Origin: Blepharisma stoltei
Taxonomy: Eukaryota > Ciliophora > Heterotrichea > Heterotrichida > Blepharismidae
Direction of reading: 5' to 3'
DNA: 64,000 nucleotides
NCBI GenBank assembly: GCA_914767885.1
Contig: CAJZBQ010000060.1
Coordinates: 744,001-808,000, forward strand
How positions within the stretch are numbered: the stretch's first letter is position 1; each line of letters starts with the position of its first letter. The notes beneath the pieces are model-generated. The model saw only the letters and a program-made list of their open reading frames with translations, made no database searches and was not told where the DNA came from. Below are positions 33,182 to 45,341 of this stretch, piece by piece. The position numbers and the translations under genes are program-made.

Positions 33182-36100
33182 TTACTTTAAGAGTATCTTT
33201 CCATTTCTTGTTCCTGTTCTCCTCGACTTAATCCGAAGAGCTATGTAACGAATAAGCATATAGAAAATCTGAACAATAAAGATCTCCATAAGAATTCCCC
33301 ATAAGAAGCTTTCAGCCCAGTAGCCACTCAAATTGTGACAGAAGTCAACATTAAGTATCACAATTCCAATGACCGACCCAATAAGAACTGCAATGCCTAA
33401 TAATAAAGCAAAAATATTCATTAATATTCTTCCTGTCTCCATGAAAGCTATCATTGCACATTCTAAGTGTACTCCTATAAGGACTGCGAGGACTGTATAT
33501 CCAAAATAGTTTCCTTCATAATTGTCAAATATTGATTGAGTTGACATTTCTCTGCCTTTATCAGTGTCTTCAAATCCTGAGAACAAGCAGCCCTCTACTA
33601 ATAACTCGAAAATATTCTCTATTAAATTGAATATTAATCTAAGGAAATATATTATATTTTTTCTGAAATTAATAATTTGTTTTGCTTAATATATGGCATA
33701 TTTAGCCCTTTTTAGCTTAATAACGGTGAGCAAAATGAATGCTCTTCTCCATCTTGGCAACTTTTTTCTATAATAAACCAGCCCAAATGTCAAGTGGCCT
33801 TCCAAAAGCATATGGAAATTCCCTTTAGCTCTATAATCAATATATAGTTCTTTTGGATAAAATTCGACTTCTGAGCCTTTTTTAGTATGTCCTGAAGGGT
33901 CTAAATTATTTACCTCTCTTCCTCCATTTTCTTCAAGTTGAGTTTTTTCAGGGCCACTTTTCACTTCATCGGTCTGCACTATATTCATTTTCACCTTCGT
34001 AAATGCCTCAGACTGCTCTGAAAGGGCTTCGACCTTCAACGGCTCTACGTCTTCTTTTTCCATTTCATCAACCTTCATAGGCCGCTCTCCAGGGTTATTT
34101 GCACATTCAGGTACTGGAGTCACTTTTTTATCTCCTTTTACTGAGACTTTATAGTGGGATTTATCCACAAAGACAGCTATTATCATAAGGAGGAATCCAA
34201 TGAAAAATGAGACTATCATTATGATAGTTGGGGTTAAATTATCCCCGCATTCAGGAGTATAAGTAGGGGGAATGTAAGGGACGAATTCTGTTTCTGAGAG
34301 TTTAAATAAGGAGAAATGGGTAACAGAAACTGTAATTGTGCCAACTCCTTGGCTAGTAATGATACAGCCATTTACGTCCCAAGTTGAAGTTGTAGTGTCA
34401 TAATACACACAAGAAAGGCCCCTAGTCGCATTTTTATAATAAGGAATAGTTACTGTGACTGGATATCTGTCATCATTGAAGGATTGATATTGCTCATCTG
34501 TAGCAGTATATTGATAATCTTGATATCTACCGCTAGTTGTATAGCTTACAGAGAACCAAGGTGCATAGCCGTCAGTAATATTATAAGTATTAGCTTTGAA
34601 GTTTGTGACTTCAGTCTCATCAATTGGGATTTTATTAGGGAAAGCTACATCAATAAACCCAAAGGTCTGAGAAGTTTTACTGATTGAGTCAGGGAAATTT
34701 CTGACTTTTCCAAATTGGATAAAGGAAGTTGAATCTGAAGCTGGAAGTGAGCTCTGGCCTGGAAGGTCATCAACTGTAATATAAGTCATAAAAGTAGTTA
34801 AGAAATTATCTGCTGCCAGCAAATAAGTCTCAAATGGCATTTTTGAGTCAGCATTTTTGCTGCCGAAATCTAAGTATCCGTTAGAAAGCGATACGATGAT
34901 TTGCAAAATGCTGCTTGAGTCAGTATTAATAGCAATTGAGTTGGCTGCAACTAATTCCTCCTACTTTAAATTGAACGAAATGGCAAAGAAATCGGGCTTT
35001 ACCTTCTTAAAATGGAGCAATTTTTTTTTTAATAGGAAAATTAAAATACTAATTTTTATTGATAGATAAATTCAAATAATATTTTTATGCAGATTCATTA
35101 ATTTTTTAAGTTAATTCCAGAATATTGTGCTCAATTTTAAAAATTTTATAAGAATTTTAAAAAAAATTAAACCCCTATTAATTGGAAATGGGATTTTTTG
35201 TTCAATAAAGTAGTGAGAGGGAGTAAGTTATTGAGCCAAGTCATGAAATTTTCATAAAGAGTGACTGTCATTGAATCAGTTTGGCTTGATAAAGCCAAAA
35301 CTGCAGCCGCGAAGCTCTTAAATAGTGAGACTGATACTGAATCTTGGCTTGCTGCATATGATTGTAAGTCACTCCACATCTGTGAGAAAAGAGTATTCTC
35401 TAATACCCTAAATTATCATATAAATTTACTATAACCAACAATAGTCAAATTAATGCATCTCAGTATATTATCTATTGTTGCAGAGGTAGCAATCAATGAG
35501 ATTTCGCTTGGAATATTGTCAGGGTCAAGAGTTGCAGAGGCATACATAGCAGCGTAGTCTGTGTCTTCTAGTTTTCTCTTTAGAGAATCGACTGTGATTT
35601 TGCTTTGATAAGTTGAGCAGCTTAAAAGCTGATCACATGCCTTGATTTTAATTGTATTACTGTTAGGGAATAAGCCAGTTGATAAGCTGCTGTCTTGAGT
35701 GGCTCCAAGGACATATTCCACACTATTCCAGACATCATCATAAGAATAAGTTAAAGGATAATCTTGTCCATCTTGGTCATAACACCCAGCAATTGAAATT
35801 ACAAACGTTGTTTGCAAAGCAGTTCCGCTTGTTGGCTGTATGTCTACAGATCCATCGCAGGTAGCCCCGCTATTTACATTTACTATAATTGATGATGATA
35901 AAGAGTTTCCGGAAATCTCAGTGATGGTAAAGCTGAATTTATAAGAACTACCTTGGGTAAATGTATTTGGTGGGATAGAAATTGTTGGCAAGTTATCAGG
36001 AGAAATCTTTATTGCGGAACTATCACAAATCCATTTAATTTTAGAGCCAGATGATATAGTAGTTGTAGGAGATAAGGTATAAGAAGATCCTGCTGAGATT

Positions 36101-39100
36101 TTGGCTGAAGAATAAGGAACTTCTATTGAAGAAGAGGAGGCAACTGTTGCAGCTGAGACTTGCACAGTGACTGTGGCCGATGCATTTCTACTTCCTGAAC
36201 TTATTAATAGGGTTATATCGTAGCTTGCTCCTGGTATCATTTTTCCTGAAGGAATTGAGAGGCTTGAGGTGGTAGCAGAAGAGACAAGGTCTTTATCATC
36301 AGTTCCAAGACAAGAAGATGCATTTACTACATATAAACAGCTCCATTGGTAACTTAAAAGAGTAGAAGAGCTATCTGGGTCTAAAGAACCATCTCCATTA
36401 ATAGAGAAGGCATTTTTGGATGCAACGGTGCAACTGGATTTGGAAAGTTTTATTTTGAGAGGAGAAGAAGTCACTGTGATGGTAAGCAAAGAATATCCAG
36501 ATACAGATGGCTCTGTCGAACTTTGGCTAGTTGCAGTTGCATTGAATTGGTATGAGTATCCACTTGGAAGCATATTTTTGTTGATAACAAGCTTGTTCTG
36601 CTGCTTGGATGCAGAAAGGATTGCTGAGGAATCAATTGTAGGAGCCCCTGCTAAGGCAACATAGCTCCATTTATAAGTCACTGAAGAGACATCTCCACAG
36701 AATGTAGCAACTGAAGCCTTGTAAGTTCTTGAGTCTGAAGCTTTAATTGTATCAGTTGATCCTAAATCAAATACAACTTGAAGTGAAGGAGCTGCCTTAA
36801 TTGCTGTAGTCATTGATGCAGAGTTTGTGCCGCCAAAGGCGTTTGTTACTTTAAGAGTAATCACTAGTGTAGAGTCAACGTTGCTTGTAAATAGAAGTTT
36901 TGTGATTGCTAAAGATGCTGTAGTTTGCTTAGCAATATAATTAGTCAGATCTGAGTTCTGTGGAGTACTGGTGGCTGACCAAGTGTATGCCGTAGGGTTA
37001 TTCAAGTTTCCTGTTGACTTTGAACCTGAGTACTGAAGAGCTGTGTTTCCACAATCTAAAGAATAGCTTGCTGGTCCGGAAATGACAGCATTAGGAGTAG
37101 GATCGGCTGTTTGCCTTACAGTAATATATAGCGGAGTATAATTTAAGCTGCAAGTTCCTTCCGTTTTAACAATATTTGTTCCCAACAAATATAGTTTTTC
37201 AACTCTAATAGTAAAGCCTTTTCCTAGTTGAATTCTCAGCTTATGGGATCCATCCCATGAGCAACTGGCTCCAGTTCCTAGTTTGCTAGCTCCCCTTTTT
37301 TAAAAATAAGCAATTTTTATCTAGAGGCAAGAGCAAATATTTTAAATTTTGCAAAGCAAATAATTTTTTGATTTAAAAATTTAATTTAATTCAAAAACTT
37401 ATATATTTTGAGTGCAAAAAAAAATAAGATAGGTTTCTAGTTATAAAAAATAATTATTTTTATTTTATTCCTTTAAATTATAGTCTGATATCTAAAAACA
37501 CTTCAATATTCAAATATATTATTTTCAACTAAAAATTATAAAGAAAATTTTTCTAAGAGCTGATTTTGATTTTTTATTTTTTTTTCTCACTTATTAGGGG
37601 GAGTAATGCTTTGCCAATCAATGGTATTTGAGCATGCTGCACTAACTGTAGTATCAACACCTACACTGAAAGTAACTGTAATGGTAGAGAAATATTCATC
37701 GAAATAGGCGTCAGTCACATCTGATAATACGAAATAATTCTTGCAAGCTATACATTTATTGCTGACTAAGGTATATCCACCATTACAAACACACGACTGT
37801 GAATTTGAGTCATAGCTTGAATCTGCAGTGCAAGAACACTTGCTCTTTACTAATTCTGCATTAGTTACACAAGCTGTGCAAGAGTCTCCATCATCTTCGC
37901 TGCATGTAGTACATACTTGGTTGCAGGTAGCTACACATTTAGTATCTTTTTGGTAAAATCCACTAACACAGCTGCAAGTGCCATCTGAATTTGCTGAAGC
38001 ATGCTTTATGCAAGTATTGCAAGTATCTACTGATTTAGTGCAGATGGAACAATTGATCTTACAAGCCTGACATGTATTTCCAGATTTTCCATATCCATTA
38101 CTACAGCTGCATAAGTTAGTATTATCAACTGCTGCATTATCCACACAAGAGCTGCAGGACCAATTAGACGAGCATTTCTTACAAAGTCCTGGGCAGGCTG
38201 TGCATACTGCATTTAAAGAGTAATAATAGTCATTGCATGTACAAACACTTGTATCTAAATCAAAGCTTGCATTTTCGTCATTACAAGTACAAACTCCATC
38301 AGTGAGAGTCATATGGCTTGCGTCTAAACATTCTGTGCAATTGGTAGCTTCTTCTGAACATTCTTTGCAAGGAGCATCACAGGCTTCGCATGAATTTGTA
38401 TCATTATAATAGAAGCTAGAATCGCATTGGTCACATGTAGATCCATCAACACACTCAGCGCAATTATCCATACACTTAGTGCAGTTTCCTGGATCATCAT
38501 AATATCCTCTGACACAGACACAGTCATTAATGGTTGTATTAAACTCTGTATGATCATCTAAACAATTATCACAAGAGCCATCAGTATCCAATGTATTGTA
38601 GACTCCACTGCATTTTGTACAATGAGTTTCAGAGTTGCACCATAAACAAGGTTCAACACAAGGGGAAGTAGCTGTATTAGAGCTGAAATAGTAAGTATCA
38701 TCAGCAGCACATACTTCTGTATCATTATCAAGTGAAGAATGAGTTGGGCAGTCACAGTCAGGAATTCCAAGCATATGAGTTGTATCTATACATAAAGTGC
38801 AGATTGAGGCTGAGGCAGTATCACAAGTTGCACACTGTATATCGCATTCAGCACAGGTGGTATTAGAATCAAAGTAATAGCCGTCGTCAGGGATACATTC
38901 ATCGGTATTAATATCAAGGGTAGAGTTGCCTGGACAGTCACAGTTAGGGATGGCTGACATGTGTGTTGTATCCACACATGAAGTGCAGGCAGAGGCTGAC
39001 ATTGTATCACATGTTTCACATTGTGAGTCGCATTCTGCGCAAGTTGTATCTGAGCTGAAGTAATATCCATCGTCTGGAATGCAATTATCAGTATTATTAT

Positions 39101-41639
39101 CAAGTGTAGAATGCTGAGGGCAGTCACAGTTTGGCACTCCAAGCATATGTGTTGTATCTAAGCAAGAGGTGCAGATGGAGCCTGAAGTGGTATCGCATGT
39201 AACGCATTGTAGGTCGCATTCAGCACATGTGGTATCTGTATTGAAGTAATATCCATCATCTGGAACGCAATCTGATTCATTGAAAGTTGAGTTGCCAGGA
39301 CATTCACAATCAGGCTCTCCAAGCATATGAGTTGTATCTGCACAAACTGTGCAGGAAGTTCCATTGGTAGTATCACATGTCTCACATTTAGAGTCGCAAT
39401 CAGCACATGTTGTATTTGAATCGAAGTAGTATCCGTCATCTGGAACGCAATCTGATTCATTAAAAGTTGAGTTGCCAGGACATTCGCAATCAGGCTCTCC
39501 AAGCATATGAGTTGTATCTGTACAAGCTGTGCAGGAAGTTCCATTGGTAGTATCACATGTCTCACATTTAGAGTCGCATTCGGCAGTAACAGTATTTGTA
39601 TCGAAGTAGTATCCGTCATCTGGAACGCAATCTGATTCATTGAAAGTTGAATTACTCGGGCAAGCGCAGTCAGGCTCTCCTAGCATGTGCGTTGTATCTG
39701 TACAAGCTGTGCAGTAAGTTCCATTGTTAGTATCACATGTCTCACATTTAGAGTCGCATTCGGCAGTAGCAGTATTTGTATCGAAGTAGTATCCGTCATC
39801 TGGAACGCAATCTGATTCATTGAAAGTTGAGTTCCCAGGACAGTCACAATCAGGCTCTCCAAGCATATGAGTTGTATCTGCACAAGCTGTGCAGTAAGTT
39901 CCATTGGTAGTATCACATGTCTCACATTTAGAGTCGCATTCGGCAGTAGCAGTATTTGTATCGAAGTAGTATCCGTCATCTGGAACGCAATCTGATTCAT
40001 TGAAAGTTGAATTGCCAGGACATTCACAATTAGGTTCTCCAAGCATATGAGTTGTATCCGCACAAGCTGTGCAGTAAGTTCCATTGGTAGTATCACATGT
40101 CTCACATTTAGAGTCGCAATCAGCACATGTGGTATCTGTATTGAAGTAATATCCGTCATCTGGAACGCAATCTGATTCATTGAAAGTTGAGTTCCCAGGA
40201 CAGTCACAATCAGGCTCTCCAAGCATATGAGTTGTATCTGTACAAGCTGTGCAGTAAGTTCCATTGGTAGTATCACATGTCTCGCATTTAGAGTCGCATT
40301 CGGCAGTAGCAGTATTTGTATCGAAGTAGTATCCGTCATCTGGAACGCAATCTGATTCATTAAAAGTTGAGTTCCCAGGACATTCGCAATCAGGCTCTCC
40401 AAGCATGTGCGTTGTATCTGCACAAGCTGTGCAGTAAGTTCCATTGGTAGTATCACATGTCTCACATTTAGAGTCGCAATCAGCACATGTAGTATTTGTA
40501 TCGAAGTAGTATCCGTCATCTGGAACGCAATCTGATTCATTAAAAGTTGAGTTCCCAGGACATTCGCAATCAGGCTCTCCAAGCATGTGCGTTGTATCTG
40601 TACAAGCTGTGCAGTAAGTTCCATTGGTAGTATCACATGTCTCACATTTAGAGTCGCAATCAGCACATGTGGTATCTGTATTGAAGTAATATCCGTCATC
40701 TGGAACGCAATCTGATTCATTGAAAGTTGAGTTACCAGGACAGTCACAATCAGGCTCTCCAAGCATATGAGTTGTATCTGTACAAGCTGTGCAGTAAGTT
40801 CCATTGTTAGTATCACATGTCTCGCATTTAGAGCCGCATTCGGCAGTAGCAGTATTTGTATCGAAGTAGTATCCGTCATCTGGAACGCAATCTGATTCAT
40901 TAAAAGTTGAGTTCCCAGGACATTCGCAATCAGGCTCCCCAAGCATGTGCGCTATATCTGTACAAGCTGTGCAGTAAGTTCCATTGGTAGTATCACATGT
41001 CTCACATTTAGAATCGCATTCGGCAGTAACAGTATTTGTATCGAAGTAGTATCCGTCATCTGGAACGCAATCTGATTCATTGAAAGTTGAGTTACCAGGA
41101 CATTCGCAGTCTGGAGCCACTGACATATGTATTTCGTCTATGCATACAGTACAATCAGATGAATTGGTATCGCAAGTACTGCATTTATTATCACAACAGC
41201 TTGCACCGCTACGGTGAATTGTAAATTCATTTTCACACGTAACACAAGTTTCATTATCGATGCTATTAACTACTGCACAATGGTCAAAAGTCGAATTTGT
41301 GCATCCACCTGCATCATCAGGTATTGCATCTGAATAAAGGCAAGTATCACATGTTGTACCATCTGCACAAGTTACACACTCATTTGCACCGTTAGTGCAA
41401 GTAGCTGTTAAATATCTTTCGTTTTCCCACCATGATCCCTCTTCAGGTGTATTTTGGTCATTTTCTGGAAGGGTATGACTATTTTTCATAAGTTGATTGA
41501 CTGCCTCAAAATCGTCGATAAGCAGTTTCGAGTTAATTTCAGAGCTTCTAAGGCTATTTTTAGTAATTGGATTGAGTTCTTTCGCTGTAGTTGCTTCAAG
41601 GATCAAGAGCAAAAGATAAGCTATTCTAGCCGCAGGCAT
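33182..41639 (-). CDS. REJ/GPS-type Cys-rich membrane protein, IES-containing paralogue (2,563 aa)
   Basis: Start ATG at 41639 with a signal peptide (IAYLLLLILEATTA); stop TAA at 33182-33184. Removing the four IESs (37289-37605, 35396-35467, 34954-35225, 33615-33719) leaves 7,692 nt, divisible by three, and every join agrees with the uninterrupted paralogue at 48806-58465. Domains: a Cys-rich stretch with a tandem array of 60-residue units rich in N-glycosylation sites (GNSTFNES, NGTYC), further CxxC repeats, a REJ/PKD-like region, a GPS-like motif (CVYYDTTTSTW...GC), a transmembrane helix (IIMIVSFFIGFLLMIIAVF), an acidic/basic linker, and four helices ending in IFIVQIFYMLIRYIAL. Compared with the other paralogue it has fewer 60-residue units. 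A surface receptor is inferred; the ligand is unknown. Confidence 0.9.
33615..33719. mobile_element. 105-bp IES
   Basis: TA at 33613-33614 and 33718-33719. The paralogue reads CGAAAATAATAACGG at the same site (near 49228), exactly the product of excision. Very AT-rich, no terminal motif. Confidence 0.95.
34954..35225. mobile_element. 272-bp IES derived from a MITE
   Basis: TA at 34952-34953 and 35224-35225. The paralogue is uninterrupted (AACTAAGTTATTGAGCC, near 50465). The right end, TTGTTCAATAAAGTAGTGAGAGGGAG-TA, is a decayed CTCCC..GTGAG terminus. Confidence 0.95.
35396..35467. mobile_element. 72-bp IES
   Basis: TA at 35394-35395 and 35466-35467. The paralogue (near 50635) reads GAGTATTATCTATCG, and excision here yields GAGTATTATCTATTG. 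This belongs to the short IES class. Confidence 0.95.
37289..37605. mobile_element. 317-bp IES with CTCCCC/GGGGAG ends
   Basis: TA at 37287-37288 and 37604-37605. The paralogue (near 52460) has GTTTGCTAATGCTTTGCC, exactly the excised form. On the minus strand the ends are CTCCCCCTAATAAGTGAG and AAAAAGGGGAGC, a decayed MITE terminus. Confidence 0.97.
39290..41110 (-). repeat. Tandem 180-bp repeat array (about 10 units)
   Basis: Unit length is exactly 180 bp (60 residues), visible as a perfect register of bases such as CCATCATCTGGAACGCAATC. Each unit encodes the pattern CDSKCETCDTTNGTYC ... GYYFDTNT. Units differ at few positions, which suggests gene conversion or unequal exchange. Confidence 0.9.
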
Positions 41640-43868
41640 ATTTTATTAGGTTAATAAAATGGATCAAATTAAATCAACATATAAGAATGATTACTTATGA
41701 AAGAAATATATAGAATTTTAATAATCTAGATGATATTTCTCAGTTTTACCAATATTTCGAATAAAGAAACTAGCTGAGCTTATCTTAAAAATTCTTTAGT
41801 TTTTGGAAATCATTATTTATAGCAGCCTAATTAAATAATGATATTTAATGCTGCCACAAGAGCCTAAAAAATGATTTAAGGGAACTGAAATGTGAGTCTG
41901 TATTCAAATTAACTAACATTTTTATTTTATTGCAAGCTCCATAATATTTATTCAGCGGCAAAATGGTGTAATCTTCCTAAAATGGTTTATGAATAAAATT
42001 TTTAAAGAGATGAAGAATTAATTTTTTGATGTTCTAGTATCAAATTACCTTAAGTCATTCTAAAATGATAATTTTTATCTCTTGAACAATAAAAAATTTT
42101 ATGAAGTTTCAGAAAATTTTGCCTTTACATTGACTCTGATTGCTTAATCACATAAGGAGAAATACTGCTTCTGGTAATGCTCACTAGGACTTATTTTTCC
42201 AAAATAAAGGGGATAAATATAGCTCCTCCTCATTCACCTAATAAAATATAAAAAATGGCTTATACGCACCTAATTATGGAAAATGGCTTAATATCTTTAT
42301 AAAATATGAATTAACAGCATCTTTATAATAGGTCTAAAATTGATAAATAGCTCTATCAGCACATTTTAAAGCCTTTTAAAAAATTAGAAGCTTATTATCT
42401 TAAGTTAAATAAATTATGAACTCTATTTTTGGATTTTAAGGGTTGTATTTTCCTTGAAAATATGAAGTACAGCTCATAACTTTAAGCCATTCCGATTACA
42501 AAATTTTTTTTCTTCATGCTAACCATCTCTCTGGGTGGATGCAAGCCGCTTGGGTAATGATTTAGGTTCCACTGGAGCTGGGAGGCTTCCACGGAGTTTT
42601 TATGCCTCAGGCTTTTTCTCCTGGCCGTGTTGTAGTAATGGAATATCGGCACATTTTCATCGAAGCCACTGGGAGCATCAAAACCCTGCTCTTGGAGGAG
42701 AGCAGGCAGTGAAACCCTGAAAAGAGAAGTAAAAATTAATCACGAGAACTGAAAACTTTGCAATTTTTACTAAAATTTATTTAATTCTTATATAAATCTA
42801 AGAATTCAGAAAATTTGCCTTTACATTGATTCTGATTACTTGATTAGGAGGAATATTCTTCTTGAAATGCTTACTAGGCTTGAAATAAAGGGGGAAAATA
42901 TAACCACTCATTCACTTAATAAGATAGGCAAAATGGCTTAACATTGTTACAAAATATTGATTAACAGCATTTTATAAAAGGTCTAAAATATCACCTTATA
43001 ATAGGTCTAAATTAAGAAATAGCTTTTTCAACACATTTTGAAGCCTTGCATAAAATTAGAAGTTTATGGCCTTAAGTTAAATAAATTATGAAATGGAAAT
43101 TTTGGATTTTAAGGATTGCATATTCCTTGTAAAATGATGAAGCACACAGCTCATGACTTTAAGCCATTCCGGTTATGAAATGTTTTTTCTCATCCTAAGA
43201 AAGCTTTAAAATTATTAGGTTGCTATAATCTATAGGTTTTAAAGCTAATCTGGGTTAATAAAATTCTTAAAAATTCAGCCCATCAGTAAAAGGGATAACT
43301 TGAAAATATTTGGATTATTTTATGCATTTGCAATATAAAAATCTAAAAATAAATTTTATTTAGTTATTGCCCTGAGAGGAGTAGCTTTGCATTTTATAAG
43401 TATCTATTCGTTCGAAAGAACCTTCATAACTCATAATATTTAGAAGATTTGATAAAGATGATGAAGCAATTAAAGTAACTTGCCTAATATAAGAGCATGT
43501 GAAAACTTTGCAATTTTTTAAATTTAATATTAAATCAAGCTTTCATGCAGAAATTTCGACCATAATGGCTCATTCATATAATTCAAAATTCTAAATTTGA
43601 TAAATATGGAATTCATGAGGGTTCAATTTAATATTAAAACTTTTATGAGAGTTTTCTTAATTATATACATTTCGATAATTCAAAGATTTCAATATTTCTA
43701 TGAATTTAGTTACTTAAACTGCTATCATTTGAGAATTATTTTTCTCGCTTTAAAAAATTTGACATAAATTATTTTTTCGATACAAATCTAATTGCTAGCT
43801 TTTAATACTTATATCCACTTAAAAATTCTTATCATTTTCTATATTAAAACAAAACTCCAGCCAATTTC
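41640..43868. other. 5' flank of the receptor gene, with an internal duplication
   Basis: Non-coding. 41640-41900 is shared with 58466-58730 and 10644-10870 and probably contains the promoter (conserved TTTATTAGGTTAATAAAATGG just before the ATG). Two similar blocks, about 42111-42525 and 42811-43200, are a local tandem duplication (shared GCCTTTACATTGA and TTTAAGCCATTCC). Confidence 0.6.
42525..42730. mobile_element. GC-rich insertion-like block of about 200 bp
   Basis: The duplicated neighbour at 43180-43200 lacks this block: after TTTAAGCCATTCC...TTTTTTTTC the other copy goes straight into AT-rich sequence. Composition (e.g. GCTGGGAGGCTTCCACGG, GGAGGAGAGCAGGCAG) is like the two retroposon-like inserts. 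No clear target duplication or tail is visible, so the class is uncertain. Confidence 0.4.
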
Positions 43869-43871
43869 TTA

Positions 43872-44262
43872 CTCCCCCCCCCCCTCCGTGAGCGAACAAA
43901 AAAATTTTGTTCGCTCACGGAGGGGGGGTTAATTTTTTTTTTAAAAAAAAATTTATATATAAATTTTATAAAAAATATTTTTTTCGAAATTTAAAAAAAT
44001 CCTAATTTGCAAAAATTGGGAAGCAAATATTAATTTAATTTGCAAAATTTATGTTTTTTAAAACGCAATTTGTTTAAAATTAAACAGAATTAGCTCTAGA
44101 TTTCATTATACTAATTATCACTTATATATCAAAATTTTTTTCCATTAAAATTTTTTCTATAAAAAAATTTTTGTTCACTCACGGAGGGTGGTTTTTGGTC
44201 AAAAAATGCCGATTTTTTCTAATGGGTTTTTTGTTCGCTCACGGAGGGGGGGGGGGGAGTTA
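43872..44262. mobile_element. Full-length CTCCCC-type MITE (391 bp) with an empty site in the duplicated flank
   Basis: Flanked by TTA (43869-43871, 44260-44262). Left end CTCCCCCCCCCCCTCCGTGA with an inner inverted copy forming a hairpin (GAGCGAACAAAAAAATTTTG), right end TTCGCTCACGGAGGGG. At about 60927 the duplicated flank reads CCAATTTCTTAATGAATG, the exact unoccupied target with a single TTA. The length fits the published size peak of long Blepharisma IESs. Confidence 0.97.
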
Positions 44263-44985
44263 ATGAATGTTTTACATAATCAGAAATCAAGATAGGCTCT
44301 AAAGCTCACTAGAATTTAAATCTGTTTTCTTATGCTTATCAAGGAAATAAACCAAAAAACCTTTATAGATTTCATTTCTTGCAAAGAAGAATAAGATATT
44401 GACTTTAAAATATAAAATATTGAAATATTTGCAAAGTATTATGAAGACATTGAAAATCTTGACCATTTTATCTTAATTTCAGATTAAATAGAAATTTTGG
44501 CCTTAATAAAGAATACATAACAAAATTTTGGGTTTTCAGATGCAGATCTGTGCTATTGAATTCTTGCCGCAATATCAAGAGAAATAAGCAAAAGATTGAG
44601 GAAAAAGAAATATAGAGTCATATTGAAATAAAATACCTTTTTTATTCAAGATTTAAAAATATCTCAGTTGTAAATTAAGGATGCTTAGAGTGATTCATTG
44701 TTGACAGCACAGTAATGAAATAGTCTGCTGGAATTGGAAAGAAACTAAAAAAGTGTCTTTATATGAGAATATTGAATTTTCTTATTATTGAAGAAGCCTA
44801 TAGAGATTTTAATAGAAATTTTGGTTCTATAATTTAGCTTTTTTGTAAATATTGGATAGCCTATAACTTGTCTTATTTTCAAGGGAATATTATCAAGAAA
44901 ATCCAACTTTTTATTCTCACATGTTAATAACTAATATTTTCCTATCTTAAAATTATTACAAGGAAGAAAACTGGAATATCTCTAA
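44263..44985. other. AT-rich duplicated flank, no gene
   Basis: Matches 60935-61860 with moderate divergence (TTGACAGCACAGTAATGAAAT versus TTGACAGCACGATATTGAAT). The ORFs here are not conserved between the two copies. Confidence 0.6.
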
Positions 44986-45341
44986 TCCCCTCTGTGGGCG
45001 AACAAAAAAATTTTGTTTGCTGACAAAGCGGGGTATTTTTTTTAATAAATGTATATCTAAATTTTATTGTAAATTGCTTTTTAACAAAAAAAAACCAATT
45101 CACAAAAATTTAGAAACCAAATATTAATTTGTAAAATTTTTGTTTTAAAATGCAAGCTAATTAATTTTTAAAATTGAATAAAATTAATTAGAGATTTATT
45201 TATACTAATTATCGCGTATATATAATTTTTTTCATAAAATAATTTTATATTAAACAGTTTTCGTTTACTCATGGTGGGTGTTTTTTTGGGCAAAAAATAG
45301 GGATTTTTCAATAGTTTTGGCTTACGGAAGAAGGAAGAAGA
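44986..45341. mobile_element. Diverged MITE (about 356 bp)
   Basis: Left end TAA-TCCCCTCTGTGGGCGAAC with the typical inner inverted arm (TTTTGTTTGCTGACAAAGCGGGG). Right end is poorly preserved (GGCTTACGGAAGAAGGAAGAAGAG). The core has the shared AAATTTTTGTTTTAAAATGC motif. Confidence 0.7.

Noticed and set aside
38558-40942. Long alternative frames over the repeats of the 33-41 kb gene
   Set aside because: Same effect as above: shadow frames of a tandem repeat, without a start context or domains.
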